Source of the DNA: a candidate division TA06 bacterium
GTDB taxonomy: Bacteria > Ratteibacteria > UBA8468 > MWAK01
Length of the DNA: 22,702 nucleotides
Assembly (NCBI GenBank): GCA_022704925.1
Contig: JAKJFK010000007.1
Span: 1-22,702 of the forward strand
Direction of reading: 5' to 3'
Part shown: positions 1 to 11,332 of the stretch, in pieces
Layout of the letters: each line of letters begins with the position of its first letter
Numbering within the stretch: position 1 is the stretch's first letter
Notes under the pieces: generated by a model
What the model was told of the DNA's origin: nothing
Database searches by the model: none
What the model saw: only the letters and a program-made list of their open reading frames with translations
Made by a program: the position numbers and the translations under genes

Positions 1-1110
1 GAGGGAGTGGAGATCCACACCATCGAGCATTTCCTGGCCACCGTGCTGGGGATGGGGGTGGACAACCTGCTGGTCGAGATAGACAACGACGAGTTCCCGG
101 GCGAAGACGGCAGCAGCACCCGGTTTGCCGGGCTGCTGCTGGAGGCCGGCCTGGAGGAGCAGCCCAAGGCGCGCCGGGCCTTCGTGCTCCGGGACCCGGT
201 CTTCGTCAACAGCAACGGCAGCCAGCTGGTCGCGCTGCCGTCGCCGACCTTCCGGATCTCCTACACCCTGGACTATCCGGATCCGCTGGGCAGCCAGTTC
301 GGCTCCTTCGGCATCGACCGGGAAACCTTTCTTTCCGAAATCGCCCCGGCCCGCACTTTCTGCCTGCAGAGCGAGGTGGATGCCCTGCTGAAGACCGGAC
401 TGGGCAAGGGGTCGAATTACAACAACACCCTGGTCATCGACCAGGCCGGCGTGGTCAACAACAAGCTGCGTTTCACCAATGAAATGGTCCGCCACAAGGT
501 GCTTGACCTGCTCGGTGACCTCGGCCTGCTGGGCTCGGTTCCCCAAGCGCACATCATCGCCATCCGGAGCGGACACGTCCTGAACGTCAAGCTGGTCTCC
601 CGGATGGTGGAGGTCGGCCGCCGGGAGACGGCGGCCGCGGTCATTCCGCCCGACGAGCCGGTGGATGTTCACAAACAGGTGCTGGAGGCCGAGGATATTC
701 TTAAGATCATTCCACACCGGCCGCCCTTCTTCTTCGTTGACCGGATTCTTTCCATCGAAGAGGACCGGGGCATCGTCGGCCTCAAGGTGGTCTCCATCAA
801 CGAACCTTATTTTGCCGGTCATTTCCCGGGCCACCCGGTGATGCCCGGAGTGATCCTGATCGAGACGATGGCCCAGGTGGCCGGAGTCCTGATGCTGCGC
901 AAGCCGGAGAACCGCCACAAGGTCGCTTATTTTGCCGCGATCGACAACGCGCGCTTCCGGCAGGCGGTACTGCCCGGTGACCAGCTCCGGCTGGAAATCG
1001 AGGTTGTCAAGCTGCGCAGCAAGGTGGGCCAGGTGCACGCCCGTGCCCTGGTCAACAACGGGAAGCTGGCTGCCGAGGCGGACCTGATGTTCGCCCTGGT
1101 CGAGCGCTGA
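1..1110 (+). CDS. lpxC-fabZ: LpxC-FabZ fusion: UDP-3-O-acyl-GlcNAc deacetylase / 3-hydroxyacyl-ACP dehydratase, 5' end cut by window
   Basis: This is a bifunctional cytoplasmic enzyme. The N-terminal LpxC domain performs the committed zinc-dependent deacetylation of lipid A synthesis, and the C-terminal FabZ domain dehydrates 3-hydroxyacyl-ACP in fatty acid elongation. The reading frame is open at base 1. It enters just before the LpxC motif HTIEH (bases 16-30), which carries a conserved Glu and a zinc His, so at least 70 N-terminal residues lie outside the window. HKVLDLLGDL (about 493-522) holds the second zinc His and Asp, and SGHVLN (about 568-585) holds the general-acid His. FabZ starts near base 661. 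Its catalytic His is in AGHFPGHP and its Glu is in IETMAQ. All key residues are present, so both activities are probably intact. The fusion is a recognised arrangement in several Gram-negative phyla. A GTG at base 7 is internal and is not the start. Confidence 0.95.
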   Translation, partial: EGVEIHTIEHFLATVLGMGVDNLLVEIDNDEFPGEDGSSTRFAGLLLEAGLEEQPKARRAFVLRDPVFVNSNGSQLVALPSPTFRISYTLDYPDPLGSQFGSFGIDRETFLSEIAPARTFCLQSEVDALLKTGLGKGSNYNNTLVIDQAGVVNNKLRFTNEMVRHKVLDLLGDLGLLGSVPQAHIIAIRSGHVLNVKLVSRMVEVGRRETAAAVIPPDEPVDVHKQVLEAEDILKIIPHRPPFFFVDRILSIEEDRGIVGLKVVSINEPYFAGHFPGHPVMPGVILIETMAQVAGVLMLRKPENRHKVAYFAAIDNARFRQAVLPGDQLRLEIEVVKLRSKVGQVHARALVNNGKLAAEADLMFALVER

Positions 1111-1133
1111 GGCAGTTACCCCCCCTCCTGCTC

Positions 1134-1152
1134 CGCCGGGCGTCCGCCGGCG
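1134..1152 (+). terminator. Possible weak hairpin between lpxC-fabZ and carB
   Basis: CGCCGG at 1134-1139 can pair with CCGGCG at 1147-1152 across a 7-base loop. A short mixed run with TTTT and CCCTTT follows. The U-tract is poor, so this is at best a weak terminator or an attenuating hairpin in the 70-base gap before carB. I see no convincing promoter in this gap. Confidence 0.25.
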
Positions 1153-1180
1153 CAATGTTTTCCCCCTTTGAGGTCTTTAC

Positions 1181-4446
<3,266 letters not shown>

Positions 4447-4447
<1 letters not shown>

Positions 4448-5391
4448 TGGCAAAGAATATCCGGATCGGCGTCTGTTCATACAGCCGGAAGGGTCAGAAT
4501 TCGGGCCTGACGGTTCCCGAGCACCTGGCGGCGGCCCTGGATCAGGTGCGCCAGGCGGCGGCCGAGGGGGCCGAGCTGGCCGTCCTGCCCGAAGGTTTCG
4601 CCTACCAGGACGGCAATCCCTGGGTGGGAAACTTTCAGCCGCTGGACGGCCCGGTGGTGAGCACGTTGGCCGCGGAGGCGAAGCGGCTGGGCATCTTCAT
4701 CGCCGCCGGGCAGCCGACCCGGGTGGACGGGAAAAAGTACAACTCGATCGTCCTGCTGGACCGCCGGGGCGAACTGGCCGGCCTCTACCACAAGGCCTAC
4801 CCGACCATCGGCGAGATGGAGGATCGGGTTGGCATCCGGCCGGGTCCGGGGCCGGTGGTGGTTGAGACCGAGATCGGCCGGATCGGCTTTGCCATCTGCT
4901 ACGACCTGAACTTTGCCGAGCTGCGGCTGGGGTACCGGGACCTGAAGCCGGACCTGATTCTTTTCTGTTCGGCCTTCCGGGGCGGCCTGCAGTCGATCTG
5001 GTGGGCCTACGAGACGCGCAGTTACCTGGTCGCCTCGGTGCTGGATCCGGCCGGGCTGGTGGTGAACCCGGTGGGGCGGGTGCTGGCCCGGACGGACGTC
5101 TGGAGCCAGACGGCGACGGTGACGGTGAACCTGGACCGGGCGGTGGTCCACCTGGATTACTCGAACCGGAATCTGGCCGAGATGCGGCGCCGGTACGGTA
5201 AGGATTTTGACTTCGAGTGGGCGGAGGCCGAGGGCGTGATGCTGGTGACCGGCCGGGGGAAGCAGACGGTGGCCGAACTGATGGAAGCGGCCGGCTGGGA
5301 GCCGGTGGATGATTACTTCGACCGGGCCCGGCGGGTGCGGCAGGAGGCCCTGGCCGGCCGGCCGGTCAAGACCGGCCCTTCGCCCTGGTAA
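4447..5391 (+). CDS. Carbon-nitrogen hydrolase (nitrilase superfamily amidase)
   Basis: A 314-residue cytoplasmic amidohydrolase that hydrolyses a C-N amide or nitrile bond; the substrate is unknown. The Glu-Lys-Cys triad is visible as E49 in LPEGF, K116 in LYHKAYP and C151 in AICYDLNF. The length is normal for a single-domain member. The ATG overlaps the carB stop, and GGAG in the carB tail at 4435-4438 serves as the Shine-Dalgarno sequence. Coupling to carB hints at a role in pyrimidine or carbamoyl/ureido metabolism, for example an N-carbamoyl or omega-amidase activity. The downstream sugar genes would also fit removal of an amide or N-acyl group. Neither assignment can be chosen from sequence alone. 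Confidence 0.9.
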
Positions 5392-5477
5392 CCGGGCGGC
5401 GCGGCAGGAGCTTGAACGGGGCCGGAAACCCGGCTTCCGTGAAGAATAAACTTAACATTCAGAAACTGGAGGTTGCC

Positions 5478-6710
5478 ATGGCCGGTCCCGGCGCGGAATT
5501 CATAGGCTCGGAGGAGGCTCGGGAGGTAATGGATGTTCTTGAGAGCGGCTACCTGTTCCGGTACGGAGATCCCAGGAACCCGAAGTTCAAGGCCAAGGTC
5601 TGGAAGTTCGAGCAGGAGCTGGCCGCCTACAGCGGCGCCCGTCACGCCCTGGCGGTCAACAGCGGCACCTCGGCCCTGCTGACCGGGCTGGCCGCGCTGG
5701 GCGTGGGGCCGGGCGATGAAGTGATCGTGCCCGGGTACACCTTCATTGCTTCCATTTCGTCCATCATTTACGCCCGGGCCATCCCGGTGCTCTGCGAGGT
5801 GGACGAGTCGCTCACCATGGACCCGGCTGATGTCGAGGCCAGGATCACTCCGCGCACTCGGGCCATACTGCCGGTTCACATGCTGGGCAATCCCTGCCGG
5901 ATGGACCGGCTGATGGAGCTGGCCAGGAAGCATAAGCTGCTGGTCCTTGAGGATGCCGCCCAGGCGGCCGGGGCCAGTTTCCAGGGCAGGAAGGTCGGAG
6001 CCATCGGGGACATGGGCATCTTCTCCTTCAACGTCTTCAAGACGATCACCGCCGGCGACGGCGGTGCGGTGATCACCAGCGACGACAATTACTACGCCCG
6101 GGCCTTCGGTTTCCACGACCAGGGGCACCTGCCCAACCGGCAGGGAGTCGAAGTCGGCCAGAGACCCTTTATCGGGCTGGACTTCCGGATGACCGAGCTG
6201 AGCGGGGCGGTCCTGCTGGCCCAGCTGCGGAAGATCGACCGGATCATCGGTTCGCTGCGCATCAAGAAGGCCCGCTTCAAGGCGGCCATCTCCGGCTGCG
6301 GCGATTTCAGCTTCCGCCGGATCAACGATCCGGAGGGCGAGTGCGCCACCCTGCTGACGGTCATCTTCCCGACCCGGGAGAAGGCCCGGGCCGTGGCCGA
6401 ACGGCTCAAGACCACCACCGTCGATCACTCGGGCTGGCACGTTTACAACAACATGGAACAGATACTCAACCAGCTGACCGTGACCCAGGAGCGGTGCCCG
6501 TTTACCTGCGCCTACTACAAGGGGCAGGCCGAATACCGCAAGGGGATGCTGCCCCGGACCGACGACATTCTGAGTCGGTCGATGAACATCAGCATCGGGG
6601 TCTCGGATGCCGGCCTGGGGGCCGGGTTCGGGATCACCGCCGTTTCCGGGGAGGACGAGATTGATCGCAAAGCGGCTGAATTCGTGCGGGTGGTCCGGGA
6701 GGTCGGGTGA
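5478..6710 (+). CDS. DegT/DnrJ/EryC1/StrS family PLP-dependent aminotransferase
   Basis: A fold-type I PLP enzyme. Most members transfer an amino group from Glu or Gln to a keto-sugar or keto-inositol. From the ATG at 5478 the protein has 410 residues. D159 in VLEDAAQ contacts the cofactor ring nitrogen, and K188 in SFNVFKTITAGDGG is the Schiff-base lysine. I chose ATG 5478 because GGAGG lies 5 bases upstream and MAGPGAEFIGSEEAREV resembles the family N-terminus. The frame stays open upstream, with TTG at 5412 and GTG at 5439 as weaker alternatives. It is the first gene of a run of sugar genes with short gaps, which suggests amination of a keto-sugar made by the neighbouring oxidoreductase. 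The exact substrate is unknown. Confidence 0.92.
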   Translation: MAGPGAEFIGSEEAREVMDVLESGYLFRYGDPRNPKFKAKVWKFEQELAAYSGARHALAVNSGTSALLTGLAALGVGPGDEVIVPGYTFIASISSIIYARAIPVLCEVDESLTMDPADVEARITPRTRAILPVHMLGNPCRMDRLMELARKHKLLVLEDAAQAAGASFQGRKVGAIGDMGIFSFNVFKTITAGDGGAVITSDDNYYARAFGFHDQGHLPNRQGVEVGQRPFIGLDFRMTELSGAVLLAQLRKIDRIIGSLRIKKARFKAAISGCGDFSFRRINDPEGECATLLTVIFPTREKARAVAERLKTTTVDHSGWHVYNNMEQILNQLTVTQERCPFTCAYYKGQAEYRKGMLPRTDDILSRSMNISIGVSDAGLGAGFGITAVSGEDEIDRKAAEFVRVVREVG

Positions 6711-6738
6711 GCGAAGCCGGCCGGCGGCGGGGGCGCCA

Positions 6739-7656
6739 GTGAAGACCGGGTGGCGGGGATACCCCAACTGCCTGAAGCTGACCAACCGGTCCAGCGAGGT
6801 TATCCTGGCCCCGGAGGCCGGGGGCCGGGTCCTGGTCTTCAGCCGGGAGGGCCGGAATATTCTCTACCAGGACCGGAGCGTGGACGGCCTCACCTGGCAG
6901 GAGGGCGGCAAGAGCTTTCACGCCGACGGGGGCCGGTTCGACGTCGGACCGGCCTGGCTTATTCCGCCCCACCTCAACCTCTGGCTCGGTCCCTGGAGCG
7001 GAACCGTGACCGGTCCGCGTTCGGCCCGGCTGGTCAGCCTTTACGACCCGGCCACCGGTCTCCAGCTTATCCGGGACTTCGAGCTGGATGCCTCCGAAAG
7101 CCGGCTGATCATCCGGCAGACGATGCTTAACCGTTCCGACCGGACCATCCGCTGGTGCTACTGGGGGCGCACTCTGGCCGATGGGGCCGGTTGCTGCGTG
7201 GTGCCGCTCAACCCGGAGAGCCGTTTCCCGCGCGGTTTCTGCATGTACGGCCCCGGTCCTTACCGGCTCGACTACCGCCCGGAGGGGCTCCGGAACATCG
7301 AGGTTCGGGACGGCTTCCTGATCTTTACCGGCGGGCCGGAGATTCCCCAGTACGGTTTTGACACCCGGGCCGGCTGGCTGGCCTTTCTAAACCACGGCCT
7401 GCTCTTCGTCACCCGCTTCCCGGTTTACCCGGAGCGGGTCTACAACGAGGCCGGCGGTTTCAGCGCCGAAGTTTATTACTTCCAGGACCGGTTCTGCGAA
7501 CTGGAGCCGGTCGGTCCCCAGGAGGTACTGGCACCGGGGGCGAGCGCCCGGTTTACCGAGGAATGGTGGCTCTTTGCCTGCCCGCCGCCCGGACCGGCTT
7601 TCGACCCGGTTGAACTGGCCGGGTTTGTTGAACGGAACACGGAGAAGGTCTGCTGA
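6739..7656 (+). CDS. DUF4380 family protein, copy A (mutarotase-like fold)
   Basis: A 305-residue cytoplasmic protein of the DUF4380 type, related in fold to galactose mutarotase-like sugar-binding domains. No activity is established for the family. The GTG start at 6739 gives MKTGWRGYPNCL. The second copy also begins MKTG, which supports this choice, and a G-rich stretch upstream can act as ribosome binding site. Segments shared with copy B are DGGRFD at residues 63-68, RWCYWGR at 138-144, NPESRFP at 158-164, RVYNEAGGF at 233-241 and a following Tyr/Phe-rich stretch ending CELEPVGP. Conserved Asp, Glu, Arg and Trp residues fit a carbohydrate pocket. The gene sits 28 bases after the aminotransferase and 40 before the oxidoreductase. 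An epimerase or mutarotase role is inferred only. Confidence 0.8.
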   Translation: MKTGWRGYPNCLKLTNRSSEVILAPEAGGRVLVFSREGRNILYQDRSVDGLTWQEGGKSFHADGGRFDVGPAWLIPPHLNLWLGPWSGTVTGPRSARLVSLYDPATGLQLIRDFELDASESRLIIRQTMLNRSDRTIRWCYWGRTLADGAGCCVVPLNPESRFPRGFCMYGPGPYRLDYRPEGLRNIEVRDGFLIFTGGPEIPQYGFDTRAGWLAFLNHGLLFVTRFPVYPERVYNEAGGFSAEVYYFQDRFCELEPVGPQEVLAPGASARFTEEWWLFACPPPGPAFDPVELAGFVERNTEKVC

Positions 7657-7696
7657 CAAGACACACGTTGAAAAAGGACAACCGGAAGGAGAGGGT

Positions 7697-8782
7697 ATGA
7701 GCCAGGAAAAGAAGGGCATGGGGGTGGCGATCATCGGCTGCGGCGGTTTCGTCCGCGGCAACCACCTTCCCAACGCGCACCTGGACCAGCCGTTGCTGGA
7801 GCGGCTGGCCGGCCAGTACCATCCCGATTACGTGACCACCGACCACCGAAAGCTGGCCGCCGATCCGGAGATCGACCTGGTCATCATCGGGACGACACCC
7901 GAGGTGCGGGTGGAGCTGATCAAGGCGGCCGCCGAAGGCGGCAAGAATATCTACGTCGAGAAGCCGATGAGCCTGGGCTACGAGGATTCGGCCGAGATTG
8001 TGCAGATTATCCGGCGGACCGGCGTGAAGCTCCAGGTCGGCTTCAACCGGCCCTACTCGCCCATCATGCAGGAGGCCAAGCGGGTCTTCAAGAAGATGCG
8101 CCGGCAGCCGACCCTGATCGTTTACCGGATCGTCGGGGAGGACCTGCTGCGGCCGATGCACCACCGCACCCTGCTGTCCAGCAACGCCGGCTCCAACATC
8201 ATCCACGAGATCACCCACATCTTCAACCTGCTTAACTGGCTGACCGACCAGGATCCGCTTACCGTCTACACCGCCGGCGATCCAAGTGACGACAACATCA
8301 TCACCCTGACCTATCCGGACCGGACTTACGCCACCATCGTGGCCGGGAACTGCGGGACGGCCGCCTACCCGAAGGAGCGGATGGAGGTTTTCTCCGACTT
8401 CAAGGCCCTGGTGATGAACGAATTCGTGGAGCTGGAATGCACCCGCATCCCGGGTGAATCCGACCAGCGTTTTCCCCTGGCTTCCAACCCGGGCCGAAAG
8501 GTTGAGGGGATAACGGTTCCGGAACTCCGGCAGGACCTGATCGCCTGGCACGAGAATATCAGCGAGGCGGAACTGCGGGACGGCCACTACTACAATTCGG
8601 TTCCCCGGGTCAACAAGGGGCACTACGAGGCGCTCCAGGACCTCTACGAGGCGATCCGGGATGATCGGCCGGTCCAGGTTGACGCTCACGCCGGCGCGGT
8701 GGCCACCATCCTGGGCCTCGAGGCGCTCGAATCGCTCAAGAAGAATCAGCCGGTAAAGATTGACTATTCCTTCCTGAAATGA
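7697..8782 (+). CDS. Gfo/Idh/MocA family NAD(P)-dependent oxidoreductase with shortened Rossmann domain
   Basis: A 361-residue oxidoreductase of the family that oxidises or reduces sugars and inositols with NAD(P). ATG 7697 has GGAGAGGG directly upstream. The nucleotide-binding loop is GCGGFVRGNH at residues 14-23, and the family EKP signature is at 88-90. The C-terminal alpha/beta domain includes NEITHIFNL-like metal-free substrate residues around IIHEITHIFN. Oddly, the part between the glycine loop and DPEID at residues 56-60 is about 12 residues shorter than usual. It lacks an obvious second beta strand ending in the acidic residue that normally binds the adenosine ribose. The stop overlaps the next start (ATGA), so copy B of DUF4380 is translationally coupled to it. 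The substrate is unknown; a sugar or aminosugar is likely from the context. Confidence 0.9.
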   Translation: MSQEKKGMGVAIIGCGGFVRGNHLPNAHLDQPLLERLAGQYHPDYVTTDHRKLAADPEIDLVIIGTTPEVRVELIKAAAEGGKNIYVEKPMSLGYEDSAEIVQIIRRTGVKLQVGFNRPYSPIMQEAKRVFKKMRRQPTLIVYRIVGEDLLRPMHHRTLLSSNAGSNIIHEITHIFNLLNWLTDQDPLTVYTAGDPSDDNIITLTYPDRTYATIVAGNCGTAAYPKERMEVFSDFKALVMNEFVELECTRIPGESDQRFPLASNPGRKVEGITVPELRQDLIAWHENISEAELRDGHYYNSVPRVNKGHYEALQDLYEAIRDDRPVQVDAHAGAVATILGLEALESLKKNQPVKIDYSFLK

Positions 8783-9717
8783 AAACGGGCCGGAGGGGCG
8801 CGGTTGACATTGCCCGGGTGAGCCGGCGCGGCTATCCCGGCTGTCTGCGCCTGGCCGCCGGCCCGGTCGAGGTCGTGTTGGCGCCGGCCGCCGGCGGCCG
8901 GGTCCTCTCCTATGCCCGGAACGGGACAAACATACTCTACCAGAATCCCGATCTTGACGGCCGGCTCTGGGCACCCGGGGATCCGGTCTTCGATCCGGAC
9001 GGCGGCCGTTTCGACCTGGGACCGGAATGGGTCATTCCGGCCCACCCCCGGTTATGGCTCGGGGCCTGGGAGGCGGAGGTGTCCGGTCCGGGTGCGGTCC
9101 GGCTTACCAGCCCGGTCGAGCCGGATCTCGGGGTCCAGCTGGTGCGCGATTTCTACCTGGCGGGCGACGGTAGCCGCCTCCAGTTCCGTCAGACCGTGAT
9201 CAATCGTTCGGAGCTTACCCGGCGCTGGTGCTACTGGGGCCGCACCCTGGCCGCCGGCGGCGGGGTCTTCCTGATCCCGGTCAACCCGGAAAGCCGGTTT
9301 CCGAAGGGCTTCTACCTCTATGAACGCGGCCACACTCTGAATGTCCGGCCGGAGAAGCTGCGGAATGTCGAGGTGCGCGACGGGTACCTGGTTATCAGCG
9401 GTCCGCCGGAACTGCCCAAGTACGGCCTGGATTCCCGGGCCGGCTGGCTGGCCTACTGGCGGCAGGGGTTGCTTTTCACAAAGCGTTTCCCGGTTTACCC
9501 GAACCGGGTCTACAACGAGGCCGGCGGCTTCACGGTCGAGGTCTACTATTTCCAGGATCGCTTCTGCGAACTGGAGCCGGTCGGCCCCGAGGAGATCCTG
9601 CCGCCGGGTGGCCGGGCCTCCTTCCGGGAGGAGTGGCGGCTGCTGGACTGGCCGGAGAACCCGCTGGAAAAAGGGCCGGCTGAAATAGGCGCCTTCCTGG
9701 AAGGGTACGGCCGATAA
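8779..9717 (+). CDS. DUF4380 family protein, copy B (mutarotase-like fold)
   Basis: A 312-residue paralogue of the protein at 6739-7656. By eye it is at least half identical along its length, with the best agreement in the C-terminal half. Shared blocks include DGGRFD at residues 74-79, RWCYWGRTLA, NPESRFP, RVYNEAGGF and YYFQDRFCELEPVGP. It differs by about 11 extra residues after the common MKTG N-terminus. Its ATG overlaps the stop of the oxidoreductase gene (ATGA), which implies coupled translation and perhaps a fixed stoichiometry. There is no signal peptide, so it is cytoplasmic. The fold suggests binding or interconversion of sugar anomers or epimers, but the family has no established reaction. 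Keeping two copies around a dehydrogenase suggests two related substrates, or a heteromer. Confidence 0.82.
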   Translation: MKTGRRGAVDIARVSRRGYPGCLRLAAGPVEVVLAPAAGGRVLSYARNGTNILYQNPDLDGRLWAPGDPVFDPDGGRFDLGPEWVIPAHPRLWLGAWEAEVSGPGAVRLTSPVEPDLGVQLVRDFYLAGDGSRLQFRQTVINRSELTRRWCYWGRTLAAGGGVFLIPVNPESRFPKGFYLYERGHTLNVRPEKLRNVEVRDGYLVISGPPELPKYGLDSRAGWLAYWRQGLLFTKRFPVYPNRVYNEAGGFTVEVYYFQDRFCELEPVGPEEILPPGGRASFREEWRLLDWPENPLEKGPAEIGAFLEGYGR

Positions 9718-9729
9718 GAAGGGGGGCTT

Positions 9730-10671
9730 TTGCGCGCGCAACCCCGGGTGACCGGGATCGGTAATTGCGCCCTGGACCTGCTGGCCGGCCTGGACCGCTA
9801 CCCGGGTCCGGACGAGCGGGTTACCGCCCGCCGGATACTGGAGCAGGGCGGCGGCGAGGCGGCGACCGCCATGGTTACCCTGGCCCGGCTCGGCATTTCA
9901 ACCGCCTTCATCGGCAAGATCGGGGACGACTGGGCCGGCGCGGCCATCCGGCAGGGGCTGGAGGCCGAAGGAGTCGATGCCAGCGGCCTGGTCGTCGAAC
10001 CGGGGCGCCGTTCCCTCTTTTCATTTATCGCGGTTGAAAACGCCACCGGGCGCCGGACCATATTCTCGGGCCGGACCACCACCCGGCTGAAGCCATCGGA
10101 ACTGGCTCGGGATTTCCCCGGATCAAGCGAGGTAGTCCACCTGGACCAGCGGGAGACCCGGGCCGGTCCCCGGGCGGCCGCCCGGGCCCGCCGGGCCGGC
10201 GCCCGGGTTACCCTTGACGTGGACCGGTTCGAACCGGCTACCCTTAAGCTGGTCCGCGCCACCCAGGTGGTCCTGGCCTCCGGCGATTTCGGCCGGCAGG
10301 CCGGCCCCGACCCGCTGGCGGCCGCCGCCCGGGTCCGGGAGCTGGGGCCGGAGACGGTGGTCTTCACCTACGGAGATCGGGGCGCCCTGGTCAGCGGCCG
10401 GGAGGGAGCCTTCTTCCAGCCGGCCTTCCGGGTTCGGCCGGTAGATACCACCGGCGCCGGAGACGTCTTCCGGGGAGCCTTCATCTACGGTCTGCTCCAG
10501 GAATGGCCCCTGGAGCGGACGGCCCGGTTCGCCAGCGCCGCCGCGGCGCTCAAGTGCACCCGGCCGGGCGGCCGCACCGGCATCCCCGGCCTTGAACGGG
10601 TGATCCTTTTCCTGGAAGAACGTCGGAACCAGGCCCGACCCCGGCCGCTCCGGCCGGGCGATCCCGGTTGA
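9730..10671 (+). CDS. PfkB family carbohydrate kinase
   Basis: A 313-residue ribokinase-superfamily enzyme that phosphorylates a sugar or sugar derivative with ATP. TTG 9730 is the start: AAGGGGGG lies just upstream and MRAQPRVTGIGNCALDLL begins the usual first strand. The sugar-binding region has EQGGGEAATAM near residues 38-48 and FIGKIGDDWAG near 60-70. The second PfkB signature DTTGAGDVFRGAF is at 239-251, where D245 is the catalytic base and GAGD forms the anion hole. It follows DUF4380 copy B by 12 bases and so probably acts on the product of the aminotransferase, oxidoreductase and DUF4380 genes before entry into central metabolism. Specificity among ribokinase, fructokinase, inosine or KDG kinase types cannot be read from the sequence. 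Confidence 0.92.
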   Translation: MRAQPRVTGIGNCALDLLAGLDRYPGPDERVTARRILEQGGGEAATAMVTLARLGISTAFIGKIGDDWAGAAIRQGLEAEGVDASGLVVEPGRRSLFSFIAVENATGRRTIFSGRTTTRLKPSELARDFPGSSEVVHLDQRETRAGPRAAARARRAGARVTLDVDRFEPATLKLVRATQVVLASGDFGRQAGPDPLAAAARVRELGPETVVFTYGDRGALVSGREGAFFQPAFRVRPVDTTGAGDVFRGAFIYGLLQEWPLERTARFASAAAALKCTRPGGRTGIPGLERVILFLEERRNQARPRPLRPGDPG

Positions 10672-10704
10672 AGCGGGTTCGGGGTCCAAACCTGACGAGC
10701 GCCT

Positions 10705-11304
10705 ATGCTGCTCTCCATTATCAACATCATCGGGCTGGTCGCCTTCGCCTTCTCCGGGTCGGTCAAGGGCTTCAGCCGCCGGATGGACCTGTTCGGAGTC
10801 TTCCTGCTCGGGGTGACCACCGCCCTGGGCGGCGGCGTGGTGCGGGACCTGCTGGTCAACCGGATGCCGGTGATGCTGACCGACCCGGCTTACCTGGTCT
10901 TCTCCCTGCTGGGCGCGCTGCTGGCCCTGGCCTTCCGCCGGCGCGGCACCGTTATCGTCAACCGCTGGATATTCCTGGTTTCCGACGCGCTGGGCCTGGC
11001 CTTCTTCACCGCCGCCGGCTGCCTGGTGGCCCGCGAGTACGGCCTGGGCCTGGTCGGGATACTCATGCTGGGCACGCTGACCGCGGTGGGCGGCGGCATG
11101 ATCCGGGACGTGCTGGCCGGCGAGGTGCCGATGGTCCTGCGCCGGGAGGTTTACGCCAGCTGCTCCCTGCTGGGCGGCCTGGGCTTCTGGCTGGCCGGCC
11201 TGGCCGGCTCCGGTCCCTTCTTAGCCTCGCTGGCCTGCATGCTGCCGGCGCTGGCGCTGCGCCTGCTGGCCATCCGCGGCCACTGGCAGATTCCCCGTCC
11301 GTGA
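10705..11304 (+). CDS. TRIC / UPF0126 family inner-membrane protein (YicG-like)
   Basis: A 199-residue integral membrane protein with about six or seven hydrophobic segments. An internal duplication is plain: GVTTALGGGVVRDLL near residues 36-50 is repeated as GTLTAVGGGMIRDVL near 121-135, as in the prokaryotic trimeric intracellular cation channel family. Relatives form homotrimeric channels for K+ or other monovalent cations. Some bacterial members have been linked to glycine or other solute movement, so a transport role beyond ions is possible. ATG 10705 lacks a strong Shine-Dalgarno sequence. The gene lies 33 bases after the kinase gene and 28 before GH43. Its place inside a sugar operon may be chance, or may point to solute uptake or charge balance. 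Confidence 0.9.
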   Translation: MLLSIINIIGLVAFAFSGSVKGFSRRMDLFGVFLLGVTTALGGGVVRDLLVNRMPVMLTDPAYLVFSLLGALLALAFRRRGTVIVNRWIFLVSDALGLAFFTAAGCLVAREYGLGLVGILMLGTLTAVGGGMIRDVLAGEVPMVLRREVYASCSLLGGLGFWLAGLAGSGPFLASLACMLPALALRLLAIRGHWQIPRP

Positions 11305-11332
11305 AAGATCCGGCCGGGCAAGGAGGCAGGTT

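Noticed and set aside
5412-5477. Longer N-terminus for the aminotransferase from TTG 5412 or GTG 5439
   Set aside because: AGGAG is only one base before TTG 5412 and GTG 5439 has no ribosome site. ATG 5478 has a well placed GGAGG and fits the family start.
5313-6785. 490-codon open frame on the - strand opposite the aminotransferase
   Set aside because: The composition is that of a shadow frame (Gly, Pro, Arg and Gln rich) and the DegT gene on the other strand is firm.
7553-8974. 473-codon - strand frame across the oxidoreductase
   Set aside because: It spans three genes on the other strand, all supported by family motifs, and has no motif of its own.
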